From contig CBDVAK010000206.1 in NCBI GenBank assembly GCA_965371945.1, positions 1 to 6,461 on the forward strand: a DNA stretch of 6,461 nucleotides, given 5' to 3'. Of this stretch, positions 1 to 5,996 are shown piece by piece. Source of the stretch: CBDVAK01 sp965371945. GTDB taxonomy: Bacteria; Pseudomonadota; Gammaproteobacteria; Competibacterales; JAHEDQ01. A program made the translations under genes and the position numbers. A model generated the notes under the pieces. That model saw nothing but the letters and a program-made list of their open reading frames with translations. It searched no databases and had not been told where the DNA came from. Each line of letters opens with the position of its first letter. Within the stretch, counting starts at the first letter, position 1.

Positions 1-21
1 TGAACCGGATCGCACCAGCCC

Positions 22-27
22 AAAGAG
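22..27 (+). promoter_or_regulatory. Ribosome binding site of nth
   Basis: The purine run AAAGAG ends 8 nt before the ATG at 36. It would abut or overlap the alternative in-frame GTG at 27, so it supports the ATG as the start. The TGA at 1-3 could be the stop of an upstream gene, but too little is visible to say so. Confidence 0.55.
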
Positions 28-35
28 TGCCCCAC

Positions 36-677
36 ATGGACAAACAAAGCATCGATGCGTTCTTCAATCAGCTCGCGACCGACAATCCAACACCGCGCAC
101 GGAGTTGCAATATCGCAACCCGTTTCAGCTTCTGGTGGCCGTCATTCTGTCCGCGCAGGCGACCGACGTCAGTGTTAACAAGGTTACCGGCAAGCTGTTT
201 GCCACCGTGAACACGCCGCAGGCGATGCTGGCCTTGGGAGAAACCAGGCTGCGCGATGCAATCCGGACGATCGGCCTGTTCAACAGCAAAGCGGCAAACA
301 TTATCGCCACCTGCAAACTGTTGCTGGATAAATTTGATGGCAAGGTACCGCGTCAGCGCGAGGCACTGGAATCCCTGCCCGGAGTCGGTCGCAAGACCGC
401 GAATGTGGTGCTCAACACCGCCTTCGGCGAATCGACCATGGCGGTCGACACGCATATCTTCCGAGTCGCCAATCGCACCGGACTGGCGCCAGGCAAGACC
501 CCGTTGGCAGTGGAGCGGGGCCTGCTGGAAGTGATACCGGCCAGCTATCTGAGAGATGCTCACCACTGGCTCATTCTGCTGGGCCGCTACACCTGCAAGG
601 CCCGGGCCCCGCTGTGCGGGCAATGCGCAGTCAAGCGGTTTTGTGATTTCCCTGACAAGCGTGACGAGCCCCGGTGA
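36..677 (+). CDS. nth: Endonuclease III (DNA glycosylase / AP lyase)
   Basis: This base-excision-repair enzyme removes oxidised pyrimidines from DNA and cleaves the abasic site by beta-elimination; it is cytoplasmic and carries a [4Fe-4S] cluster. The 213-residue product contains the helix-hairpin-helix LPGVGRKTA (114-122) with the catalytic lysine at K120, the catalytic aspartate D138 in AVDTHIFR, and the cluster motif C-x6-C-x2-C-x5-C at C187, C194, C197 and C203. With the ATG at 36 all these positions match E. coli Nth exactly, which argues against the GTG three codons upstream. Length is close to the usual 211. In many gammaproteobacteria nth follows the rnf/rsx electron-transport genes; whether that holds here lies outside the window. 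No terminator is evident after the stop. Identity is very secure. Confidence 0.98.
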   Translation: MDKQSIDAFFNQLATDNPTPRTELQYRNPFQLLVAVILSAQATDVSVNKVTGKLFATVNTPQAMLALGETRLRDAIRTIGLFNSKAANIIATCKLLLDKFDGKVPRQREALESLPGVGRKTANVVLNTAFGESTMAVDTHIFRVANRTGLAPGKTPLAVERGLLEVIPASYLRDAHHWLILLGRYTCKARAPLCGQCAVKRFCDFPDKRDEPR

Positions 678-720
678 GCCGTTCCGATCGTGGATAGCCC
701 GCCGCATGCAGGCAAATCCG

Positions 721-751
721 TTGACGCACAGGAAGCAGGGCACGGTATGAT
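721..751 (+). promoter_or_regulatory. Candidate sigma70-type promoter of the sigma/anti-sigma operon
   Basis: TTGACG at 721-726 (5 of 6 to consensus) is followed after 19 nt by TATGAT at 746-751 (5 of 6). The spacer is longer than the preferred 17, so strength is uncertain. Transcription would begin near 758 and give a leader of about 110 nt before the ATG at 870. If the promoter is real, the in-frame ATGs at 747 and 750 lie inside it and cannot be starts. Gap 678-869 also holds short direct repeats (see findings) and no other gene I can support. Confidence 0.4.
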
Positions 752-869
752 GCGGTTTCCGGGTAAACCCCCGACTGACTCCAGGACAGGTCTCAGGACC
801 CGATGTCAGGAGTCAACCGGATGGGCTCCGGAAGCTGACCAGCAAAAAAGTGACCAGGCACAGGTACCC

Positions 870-1439
870 ATGGCGTCCCCGGAACAGCTCACCGATCTGC
901 TCGCGCGTTGCGCTCTCAACGATCAACAGGCCTTCGAAGGCCTCTACCGATTCACATCGGCGAAACTGTATGGGCTGGTACTGCGTATAGTGAGGGAAGA
1001 GCAACTTGCCCGAGATGTCCTGCAGGATGGCTATGTCAGGATCTGGGATCACGCCGGCGACTACAGACCCGACCGGGCGTCCCCGATCACATGGATGGGC
1101 AGCATCATGCGGAACAGGGCGATAGACCTTGTTCGACGCAGGAAGAGCAACCCCCTGGGGGATGCGAGTGATGATGAGTTGCGCTGGTTGGAAGACGAAA
1201 ACTCACCTGCCCCGGACCGCGGTGTGGACGATGAACGGCGTTACCGTGCACTGCATCATTGTCTGGAGCAGCTCGGCGAAGATCAGCTACAGGCAGTGGT
1301 GCTGGCCTACTACCGTGGACTGACGCATGAGGAACTGGCCCGCCACCTGGGAAAACCCCTGGGGACGGTGAAATCCTGGCTGAGAAGAGGTCTGATCAAG
1401 ATCAAGGACTGCCTGGACGTGGCAAATGAACTACAGTGA
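870..1439 (+). CDS. ECF-type RNA polymerase sigma factor (SigK/RpoE-like)
   Basis: This is an extracytoplasmic-function sigma factor that directs RNA polymerase to a stress or envelope regulon. From the ATG at 870 it is 189 residues: sigma region 2 at about 22-91 (an AFEGLYR helix, then the region 2.2-like ARDVLQDGYVRIW, then a basic helix ending in LVRRRKS), an acidic linker at about 98-124, and region 4 at about 125-180 with the helix-turn-helix LTHEELARHLGKPLGTVKSW. The frame is open back to 690, but the extra 60 residues look non-coding, part of them overlies the candidate promoter, and 189 is normal for the family, so I chose 870. The Shine-Dalgarno there is weak. The gene overlaps the anti-sigma gene by 14 nt, the usual arrangement for a sigma and its inhibitor. 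The family is clear; the ECF subgroup and target promoters cannot be read from this window. Confidence 0.92.
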   Translation: MASPEQLTDLLARCALNDQQAFEGLYRFTSAKLYGLVLRIVREEQLARDVLQDGYVRIWDHAGDYRPDRASPITWMGSIMRNRAIDLVRRRKSNPLGDASDDELRWLEDENSPAPDRGVDDERRYRALHHCLEQLGEDQLQAVVLAYYRGLTHEELARHLGKPLGTVKSWLRRGLIKIKDCLDVANELQ

Positions 1440-2148
1440 TGCAAATCTGAACGAACTGCTGGCAGCCGAGTATGTGCTCGGCACCCTGAGCGGCCCGGCC
1501 CGGTGGCGGTTTGAGGCCGAGCTGGATCGCCGGGATGACCTGGCGCACCTGGTGGAAGACTGGAAGCTGCGTCTCAACATACTGGCAGAGGATGCGCCGG
1601 GTATCCCACCACCACCGGGTGCCTGGGAAAAGATCTACAGCAGAATCACGCCGTTGCCCTCGGAACAGGACGACCGTGGCCTGCTGGATGGTGTTGCATT
1701 CTGGCGACGGCTGGCGATGTCGCTGTCGTTGCTGCTGGCTCTTACCGCCGGAGTGTTGTTGTGGCCGGAGCCGCAAACGGCAGCGCTGCTGCAGACCGGT
1801 TACGTGGTCGTGCTGCGGGACAATCTGCAGCGTGCCGTGTGGGTCATCAATACCCCGAACACACTCGGTGAAATGTCTGTCCAGTCGGCTGCGGCGATGG
1901 ACGTCCCCCGGAACAAGCGGTGCTATTTGTGGTTGCAACCCAACGGCAACCGCGAGCCGATCAATCTGGGCGTCCTGCCGGAGCGCGGTGGCAACACGCT
2001 CACCATCCCGGAAAGCATACGGGCACTGCTGCCCGGACGGCTGATGGTCAGTTTCGAGGACGTGGGGGAACCGCCGCAGACACCGACTGAGCCACTGCAA
2101 ATCAGCAGTGAATGGATGCAGCCGCTACGGCACACGACTACTCTGTAG
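1426..2148 (+). CDS. RskA-type transmembrane anti-sigma factor
   Basis: The probable cognate inhibitor of the sigma factor just upstream, anchored in the inner membrane. Of 240 residues, the N-terminal cytoplasmic part (1-94) contains the family-typical segment LAAEYVLGTLSGPARWRFE (12-30) and a proline run at 61-64. One membrane helix spans about 96-113 (LAMSLSLLLALTAGVLLW). The remaining about 125 residues form an extracytoplasmic RskA C-terminal-like domain ending in a proline-rich tail (about 215-223). RskA proteins bind region-2/4 sigma factors and are released by regulated proteolysis; this is family knowledge. There is no HxxxCxxC zinc motif and only one cysteine (C166, outside the membrane), so thiol sensing of the ChrR/RsrA kind is unlikely. 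The start overlaps the sigma stop, indicating translational coupling. The stop lies 8 nt from a convergent gene, and I see no terminator between them. Confidence 0.88.
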   Translation: MNYSDANLNELLAAEYVLGTLSGPARWRFEAELDRRDDLAHLVEDWKLRLNILAEDAPGIPPPPGAWEKIYSRITPLPSEQDDRGLLDGVAFWRRLAMSLSLLLALTAGVLLWPEPQTAALLQTGYVVVLRDNLQRAVWVINTPNTLGEMSVQSAAAMDVPRNKRCYLWLQPNGNREPINLGVLPERGGNTLTIPESIRALLPGRLMVSFEDVGEPPQTPTEPLQISSEWMQPLRHTTTL

Positions 2149-2156
2149 CGCCGTCC

Positions 2157-2798
2157 TCAGCCAGGAACACCCGACGCAGAGGCGCGCGCCAGAGTCTGGA
2201 ATCGGCTGAGCAGATCATTCGCCGTCAGGAAACCCGTGCAAACAGGCCGGGGGCGATCGCCTTCCATCAGCAACAGCGTGGGAAATCCGCGCACGCCCAT
2301 CGATTTGACCCTCCGATACTGCGCGACAGTGCGCTGACCCAGGTCAGCGGTTCGCAGCTCGGTGGCCAGCGCAGATTCGTCGACGCCACATTGCCGCGCC
2401 AGCTCGATCTGCACCTCCACCTGGGTAATATCTCTGCCGTGTGCGTAGAACCCACTTTGCAGCGCCTTGAAATAGGCGAATTCCTGCTGGGGTGCGACTG
2501 CACGCACCGCCAACTGCGCACGCGCAGCCGGTTCCGTGTCGTAGACGAACGCGTCCCGATCCAGAAAAGACCACGCGAAAGGCTGACCGCTGGCTTTCTG
2601 GACCGCGGCCCAGGTGTGCCGCAGGTAACCACGCAATGCATCGTTCAACGGCTGTGCGGCAGGCCCCGGTCTCAGCCCCCCCGGGATCAGTTCCAGCGAC
2701 AGCTCGGGGTGTCGGGCCGTGAGCGCCTCCAGCGCCGGTGCGAACCCCCAGCACCATGAACACATCGCATCGGCTACATAGACCAACCGTCCCTGCAC
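2157..2798 (-). CDS. Cytoplasmic DsbA-family thiol-disulfide oxidoreductase
   Basis: A 213-residue thioredoxin-fold protein of the DsbA superfamily (COG3531-like predicted disulfide isomerases, recognised by ADAMCSWCWGF near the N terminus). The redox pair is C13 and C16 (CSWC), a helical insertion lies between about 50 and 150, and the cis-proline loop is VRGFPT with P173. There is no signal peptide or membrane helix, so it probably acts in the cytoplasm, unlike true periplasmic DsbA. The start is a GTG at 2798 with a strong AAAGGAG ribosome binding site. It lies 36 nt downstream of the argG stop on the same strand with no terminator between, so it is probably co-transcribed with argG. The physiological substrate is unknown; oxidoreductase, isomerase or glutathione-linked roles are all possible. 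Confidence 0.85.
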   Translation of the reverse strand: MQGRLVYVADAMCSWCWGFAPALEALTARHPELSLELIPGGLRPGPAAQPLNDALRGYLRHTWAAVQKASGQPFAWSFLDRDAFVYDTEPAARAQLAVRAVAPQQEFAYFKALQSGFYAHGRDITQVEVQIELARQCGVDESALATELRTADLGQRTVAQYRRVKSMGVRGFPTLLLMEGDRPRPVCTGFLTANDLLSRFQTLARASASGVPG

Positions 2799-2805
2799 GT
2801 TCCTG

Positions 2806-2812
2806 CTCCTTT
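2806..2812 (-). promoter_or_regulatory. Ribosome binding site of the DsbA-like gene
   Basis: Read on the minus strand this is AAAGGAG, with GGAG ending 7 nt before the GTG at 2798. It is the strongest Shine-Dalgarno match in the window and fixes the non-ATG start. Confidence 0.8.
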
Positions 2813-2834
2813 ACCAGCCTTGTGAGATAACGCA

Positions 2835-4049
2835 CTAAAGGTAGCTGCGCCCGCGCAGGGCGGCAATCCGCAAACGCAGACCGTTGAGCTTGATGAAACC
2901 CTCGGCATCGCTCTGGTCGTAGGCGCCCTGATCATCTTCGAAAGTGGCGATGTTCTTGTCGAACAACGAGTCCGCGGACTTTCTGCCCACCACCGTCACG
3001 TTGCCCTTGAACAGCTTGAGTCTCACCTCGCCGTTGACCACCACCTGCGAAGCATCGATCAGCTGTTGCATCATCTTTCGCTCCGGGGTCCACCAGTAAC
3101 CATTGTAGATGGTGCTGGCATAACGCGGCATGAGTTCGTCCTTCAGATGGGCGGCCTCGCGATCCAGAGTGATCGATTCGATGGCTCGGTGGGCCCGCAG
3201 CAGTATGGTCCCGCCAGGCGTCTCGTAGCAGCCCCGCGCCTTCATGCCAACATAACGGTTCTCGACGATATCGATACGGCCCACACCATGTTGCCCACCG
3301 ATCCGGTTCAGCGCGGCCAGCAGAGCGGCGGGGCTCATCGCCTCGCCGTCCAGCGCCACCGGATCGCCGGTGCGAAATGTCAGTTCCAGATATGCAGGCT
3401 GGTCGGGCGCACGTTCCGGAGAAACGGTCCACAGCCACATATCGTCGTTGGGCTCCGCCCACGGGTCCTCCAACTCACTGCCCTCGTAGGAGATATGCAG
3501 CAGATTGGCGTCCATCGAGTAGGGTGAGCCACCATGTTGGCGATCCACGTGGATACCGTGCGCCTCGGCATAGGCAAGCAGGCGCTCGCGTGAATTCAGA
3601 TCCCACTCGCGCCAGGGAGCAATCACCCGCGCCCCGGGTTTAAGCGCACTGGCTCCCAGTTCGAAACGTACCTGGTCGTTGCCCTTGCCGGTTGCACCAT
3701 GAGCGATGGCGTCGGCGCCGGTCCCGTTGGCGATTTCCACCAGACGCTTGATGATGAGTGGTCTGGCGATCGAGGTACCGAGCAAATACTCCCCTTCATA
3801 GATAGCATTGGCACGAAACATCGGGAATACGAAATCGCGGACGAATTCATCTCTCAGGTCTTCGACATAGATCTGCCTGACACCCAGCGCCTCGGCCTTT
3901 GCCCGGGCCTGGTCGAGTTCGTCACCCTGACCCAGATCGGCGGTGAACGTAACGATTTCGCACTCGTAGGTCTCCTGCAGCCACTTGAGGATCACCGAAG
4001 TATCCAGGCCGCCGGAATAGGCCAGTACCACCTTGTTGACGTCAGACAT
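2835..4049 (-). CDS. argG: Argininosuccinate synthase
   Basis: Catalyses ATP-dependent condensation of citrulline and aspartate to argininosuccinate, the next-to-last step of arginine synthesis, in the cytoplasm. The 404-residue product has the N-type ATP pyrophosphatase loop AYSGGLDTS (10-18), the substrate-binding stretch YEGEYLLGTSIARP (84-97), GATGKGNDQVRFE (118-130), and the conserved HISYEG...LEDPW region (185-197). Length fits the roughly 400-residue type I enzymes. The frame is open to 4466, but the extension runs antisense through the leader and pyrC and lacks family similarity. The ATG at 4049 has an AAGAGGA ribosome binding site 4 nt away and begins the conserved domain at once. 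It is divergent from pyrC and followed by the DsbA-like gene. An unusual leader hairpin covers the ribosome binding site. Confidence 0.98.
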   Translation of the reverse strand: MSDVNKVVLAYSGGLDTSVILKWLQETYECEIVTFTADLGQGDELDQARAKAEALGVRQIYVEDLRDEFVRDFVFPMFRANAIYEGEYLLGTSIARPLIIKRLVEIANGTGADAIAHGATGKGNDQVRFELGASALKPGARVIAPWREWDLNSRERLLAYAEAHGIHVDRQHGGSPYSMDANLLHISYEGSELEDPWAEPNDDMWLWTVSPERAPDQPAYLELTFRTGDPVALDGEAMSPAALLAALNRIGGQHGVGRIDIVENRYVGMKARGCYETPGGTILLRAHRAIESITLDREAAHLKDELMPRYASTIYNGYWWTPERKMMQQLIDASQVVVNGEVRLKLFKGNVTVVGRKSADSLFDKNIATFEDDQGAYDQSDAEGFIKLNGLRLRIAALRGRSYL

Positions 4050-4054
4050 GCCAT

Positions 4055-4078
4055 CCTCTTCGTGCAGGAACGAAAAAA
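4055..4078 (-). promoter_or_regulatory. argG leader hairpin sequestering the Shine-Dalgarno
   Basis: On the argG transcript UUUUUUCGU (4078 to 4070) can pair with ACGAAGAGG (4063 to 4055) around a 6-nt loop. That gives nine contiguous pairs, six Watson-Crick and three G-U. The 3' arm contains the GAGG core of the argG ribosome binding site, 5 nt before the ATG. A U-run pairing the Shine-Dalgarno is the design of fourU RNA thermometers, but the stem is short and A/U/G-U rich. The pairing is directly visible; regulatory function is inference. Confidence 0.4.
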
Positions 4079-4118
4079 CCGCCGGGGAAGAGCCATTTGA
4101 ACCGAGGCATCCTTCCGC

Positions 4119-4145
4119 GTTGACGGGGATGAAGGCCTCGTCAAC
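4119..4145 (-). repeat. Inverted repeat / stem-loop in the argG leader
   Basis: Perfect 7-bp arms GTTGACG (4119-4125) and CGTCAAC (4139-4145). On the plus strand the stem extends to 10 pairs with one G-U and a 7-nt loop; in argG RNA it is 7 pairs, one A-C mismatch, then two G-C pairs. No U-run follows on either strand, so it is not an intrinsic terminator. It could be a leader structure or an operator. Confidence 0.45.
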
Positions 4146-4157
4146 ACCAACGTGGCT

Positions 4158-4170
4158 CGCGGGACCCGCG
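4158..4170. promoter_or_regulatory. 13-bp dyad between argG and pyrC (operator candidate)
   Basis: CGCGGG-A-CCCGCG is a perfect palindrome around one central base. It would lie at about -36 to -24 of the pyrC start proposed here, where a -35 box is missing, and at about +6 to +18 of the proposed argG start. That placement suits a regulator of both genes, but no protein is known to me for this exact sequence, and GC-rich palindromes also arise by chance. Confidence 0.3.
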
Positions 4171-4178
4171 CTCAAGCG

Positions 4179-4187
4179 TGTTATCAT
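4179..4187 (+). promoter_or_regulatory. Candidate extended -10 promoter of pyrC
   Basis: TG-T-TATCAT matches the extended -10 form (TGn followed by a hexamer 5 of 6 to TATAAT). No convincing -35 box lies upstream, which an extended -10 can tolerate. Transcription would begin near 4194, giving a leader of about 73 nt before the ATG at 4267. That leader contains a short GCCC/GGGC hairpin at 4221-4233. Confidence 0.4.
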
Positions 4188-4211
4188 CTTGCGATCCACT
4201 TTCGCGGTCAA
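4183..4211 (-). promoter_or_regulatory. Candidate sigma70-type promoter of argG
   Basis: On the minus strand TTGACC (4211 to 4206, 5 of 6) is followed after 17 nt by GATGAT (4188 to 4183, 4 of 6); TGATAA two bases further on is an alternative -10. Transcription would begin near 4176, giving a leader of about 127 nt. The -10 uses the same base pairs as the pyrC -10. No clear ArgR box was seen. Confidence 0.4.
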
Positions 4212-4266
4212 GAACCAACGGCCCTCTCGGGGCTCACGGGCTGCCTGCATCGGGATGATGGGGCAC

Positions 4267-5355
4267 ATGCAGATTTCCCTGGCCAAACCCGACGACTGGC
4301 ACTTGCACCTGCGCGACGGTGCGGTACTGCGCACCACCGTCCCCTTCAGCGCCCGCCAGTTCGGCCGCGCCATCGTCATGCCCAATCTGGACCCGCCGGT
4401 CACCAATGCCCGGCTGGCGATCGAGTACCGCCAACGGATACTGGCAGCGGTACCACCCGGTAGCAACTTCGAACCCTTGATGACCCTCTATCTCACGGAC
4501 CACACCAGCGCCGCAGACATCGCACTGGCAGCCGCCGACCAACGCATCCATGCGGTCAAGCTGTATCCGGCCGGAGCGACAACCCACTCGGATTCCGGTG
4601 TCACCGAAATCCGTCGTGTCGATGACGCGCTGGCGGCCATGTCGGATCTGGACCTGCCGCTGTTGATCCACGGCGAATCCACCGACCCGACGGTCGATGT
4701 ATTCGACCGCGAGCAGGTGTTCATCGACCGTACACTCACCCCGTTGACGCTGCGGTTCCCGAAGCTGCGCATCGTACTGGAGCACATCACCACCGCGTAT
4801 GCTGTGGAGTTCGTATGCCAGGCAGCCACCAACGTAGCGGCCACGATCACCCCACACCATTTGCTGCAAAACCGCAACGCACTGTTCCAGGGCGGGCTCC
4901 GCCCCCATCACTATTGTCTTCCCGTACTCAAACGCGAGTCTCACCGACAGGCCCTGCTGCGGGCCGCGACCAGCGGCAACCCGAAATTTTTCCTGGGTAC
5001 CGACAGCGCACCTCATGCCCGTGATCGCAAGGAGGCCGCTTGTGGCTGCGCCGGGATCTTCAACTCCCATGCAGCACTGGAGCTATGCGCGACCGCGTTC
5101 GAACAGGCCGGTGCACTGGCCAGACTGGAGGCTTTCGTCAGTTTTCATGGCGCGGATTTCTACAGGTTGCCACGCCACCGCAATCGCATCACCCTGACCC
5201 GGGAGTCCTGGCAGGTGCCCGCGAGCTACCCCTGCGCGGGTGGTGAACTGGTACCCTTGTACGCGGATGAAACCCTGCACTGGAAATTGATGACCGAGCC
5301 CCCGACAGGGATCGACACCGGTTCGACGCTCGCCAGCGGCGATACCGCGACGTGA
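4267..5355 (+). CDS. pyrC: Dihydroorotase (E. coli PyrC type)
   Basis: Zinc-dependent amidohydrolase that interconverts carbamoyl aspartate and dihydroorotate, the third step of pyrimidine synthesis, in the cytoplasm. The 362-residue product shows every metal ligand of the E. coli enzyme: HLH (H12, H14), the lysine that is carboxylated in VKLYPA (K98), H135 in LLIHGE, H173 in LEHITT and D246 in GTDSAPH, plus the RAIVMPNL segment (34-41) and the KEAACGCAG stretch (255-263). The tail is about 14 residues longer than E. coli PyrC. The start is uncertain: ATG codons at 4255 and 4258 are in frame and would add 4 or 3 residues. I prefer 4267, just ahead of the conserved domain, although its ribosome binding site is weak (GGGG, 3 nt away). 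It is divergent from argG and overlaps rnt by 4 nt. Confidence 0.97.
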   Translation: MQISLAKPDDWHLHLRDGAVLRTTVPFSARQFGRAIVMPNLDPPVTNARLAIEYRQRILAAVPPGSNFEPLMTLYLTDHTSAADIALAAADQRIHAVKLYPAGATTHSDSGVTEIRRVDDALAAMSDLDLPLLIHGESTDPTVDVFDREQVFIDRTLTPLTLRFPKLRIVLEHITTAYAVEFVCQAATNVAATITPHHLLQNRNALFQGGLRPHHYCLPVLKRESHRQALLRAATSGNPKFFLGTDSAPHARDRKEAACGCAGIFNSHAALELCATAFEQAGALARLEAFVSFHGADFYRLPRHRNRITLTRESWQVPASYPCAGGELVPLYADETLHWKLMTEPPTGIDTGSTLASGDTAT

Positions 5356-5981
5356 ACTCGCCCAAGTGCCCCATGGCAGGTCGCTTCCGGGGGTTTCTGC
5401 CGGTGGTGGTCGATGTAGAGACCGGCGGATTCAATGCTGACACGGACGCCCTGCTGGAACTGGCTGCGGTGACCCTGGAAATGGACACCGAAGGGCTGTT
5501 GCGCCGGAAACAGACGGTAGCCTACCACCTGGAGCCTTTTGCGGGTGCCAACATCGAAGAGGCCGCGCTTAAAATCACCGGGATCGACCCTTACCACCCT
5601 TTTCGCATGGCACGTGCCGAGAAACAGGTGCTGCCGGAGCTGTTTCGCCTGATCCGCACGGAAATAAAGGAGCACGATTGCTCGCGTGCGATCCTGGTGG
5701 GGCACAACTCGTTTTTCGATCTTGGCTTCATCAACGCTGCGGTATCACGCTGCAACATGAAACGCAATCCGTTCCACCCGTTCAGCAGCTTCGACACCGC
5801 CTCGCTCGGCGGCCTGGCCTATGGCCAGACCGTGTTGGCGCGTGCAGTGGAGGCAGCGGGACTGGAGTGGGATTCCGACCAGGCCCACTCCGCCATCTAT
5901 GATGCAGAGCGCACAGCCGACTTATTCTGCACCATCGTCAACCGCTGGCAGGCGCTGGGCGGCTGGCCGCCAGCAACCTGA
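5352..5981 (+). CDS. rnt: Ribonuclease T
   Basis: A 3'-5' exoribonuclease of the DEDDh family that trims the CCA end of tRNA during turnover and matures the 3' ends of 5S, 23S and other stable RNAs; it works as a dimer in the cytoplasm. The 209-residue product has all five catalytic residues: D21 and E23 in VVDVETGGFN, D123 in GHNSFFD, and H179 and D184 in QAHSAIYDAERTA. They sit two positions below their E. coli counterparts (D23, E25, D125, H181, D186). The strongly conserved KRNPFHPF stretch is at 137-144. I take the GTG at 5352, whose GTGA overlaps the pyrC stop and suggests translational coupling; an ATG at 5373 would drop 7 residues. Neither has a strong Shine-Dalgarno. It is probably in an operon with pyrC. 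Confidence 0.97.
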   Translation: MNSPKCPMAGRFRGFLPVVVDVETGGFNADTDALLELAAVTLEMDTEGLLRRKQTVAYHLEPFAGANIEEAALKITGIDPYHPFRMARAEKQVLPELFRLIRTEIKEHDCSRAILVGHNSFFDLGFINAAVSRCNMKRNPFHPFSSFDTASLGGLAYGQTVLARAVEAAGLEWDSDQAHSAIYDAERTADLFCTIVNRWQALGGWPPAT

Positions 5982-5996
5982 CCAGGAACTGCCCCC

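Noticed and set aside
803..838. Eleven-residue frame in the sigma-operon leader
   Set aside because: Very short, no good ribosome binding site and no distinguishing composition; chance is the simpler explanation.
690..869. N-terminal extension of the sigma factor (in-frame starts at 690, 747 and 750)
   Set aside because: The extra residues show no sigma-family features, the starts at 747 and 750 lie inside a promoter candidate, and 189 residues from 870 is normal for ECF sigma factors.
1402..2100. Long minus-strand frame antisense to the anti-sigma gene
   Set aside because: Its translation is arginine-, glutamine- and histidine-rich with no recognisable domain, typical of a shadow of a GC-rich gene.
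4073..4090. Intrinsic terminator or attenuator ending in the U6 run of the argG leader
   Set aside because: The GC-rich CCCCGGCGG before the U-run has no good complementary arm upstream in the leader; only a weak GGAAG/CUUCC pairing separated from the U-run was found.
4033..4254. Upstream extension of the pyrC frame to 4033
   Set aside because: It overlaps the argG start and the promoter region and adds 74 unconserved residues before the dihydroorotase domain.
4050..4466. Upstream extension of the argG frame to 4466
   Set aside because: It runs antisense to the leader and to pyrC, has no similarity to argininosuccinate synthase, and the ATG at 4049 has a good ribosome binding site.
4234..5070. 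Long minus-strand frame antisense to pyrC
   Set aside because: pyrC on the plus strand retains every catalytic residue, while the antisense frame shows no domain or ribosome binding site.
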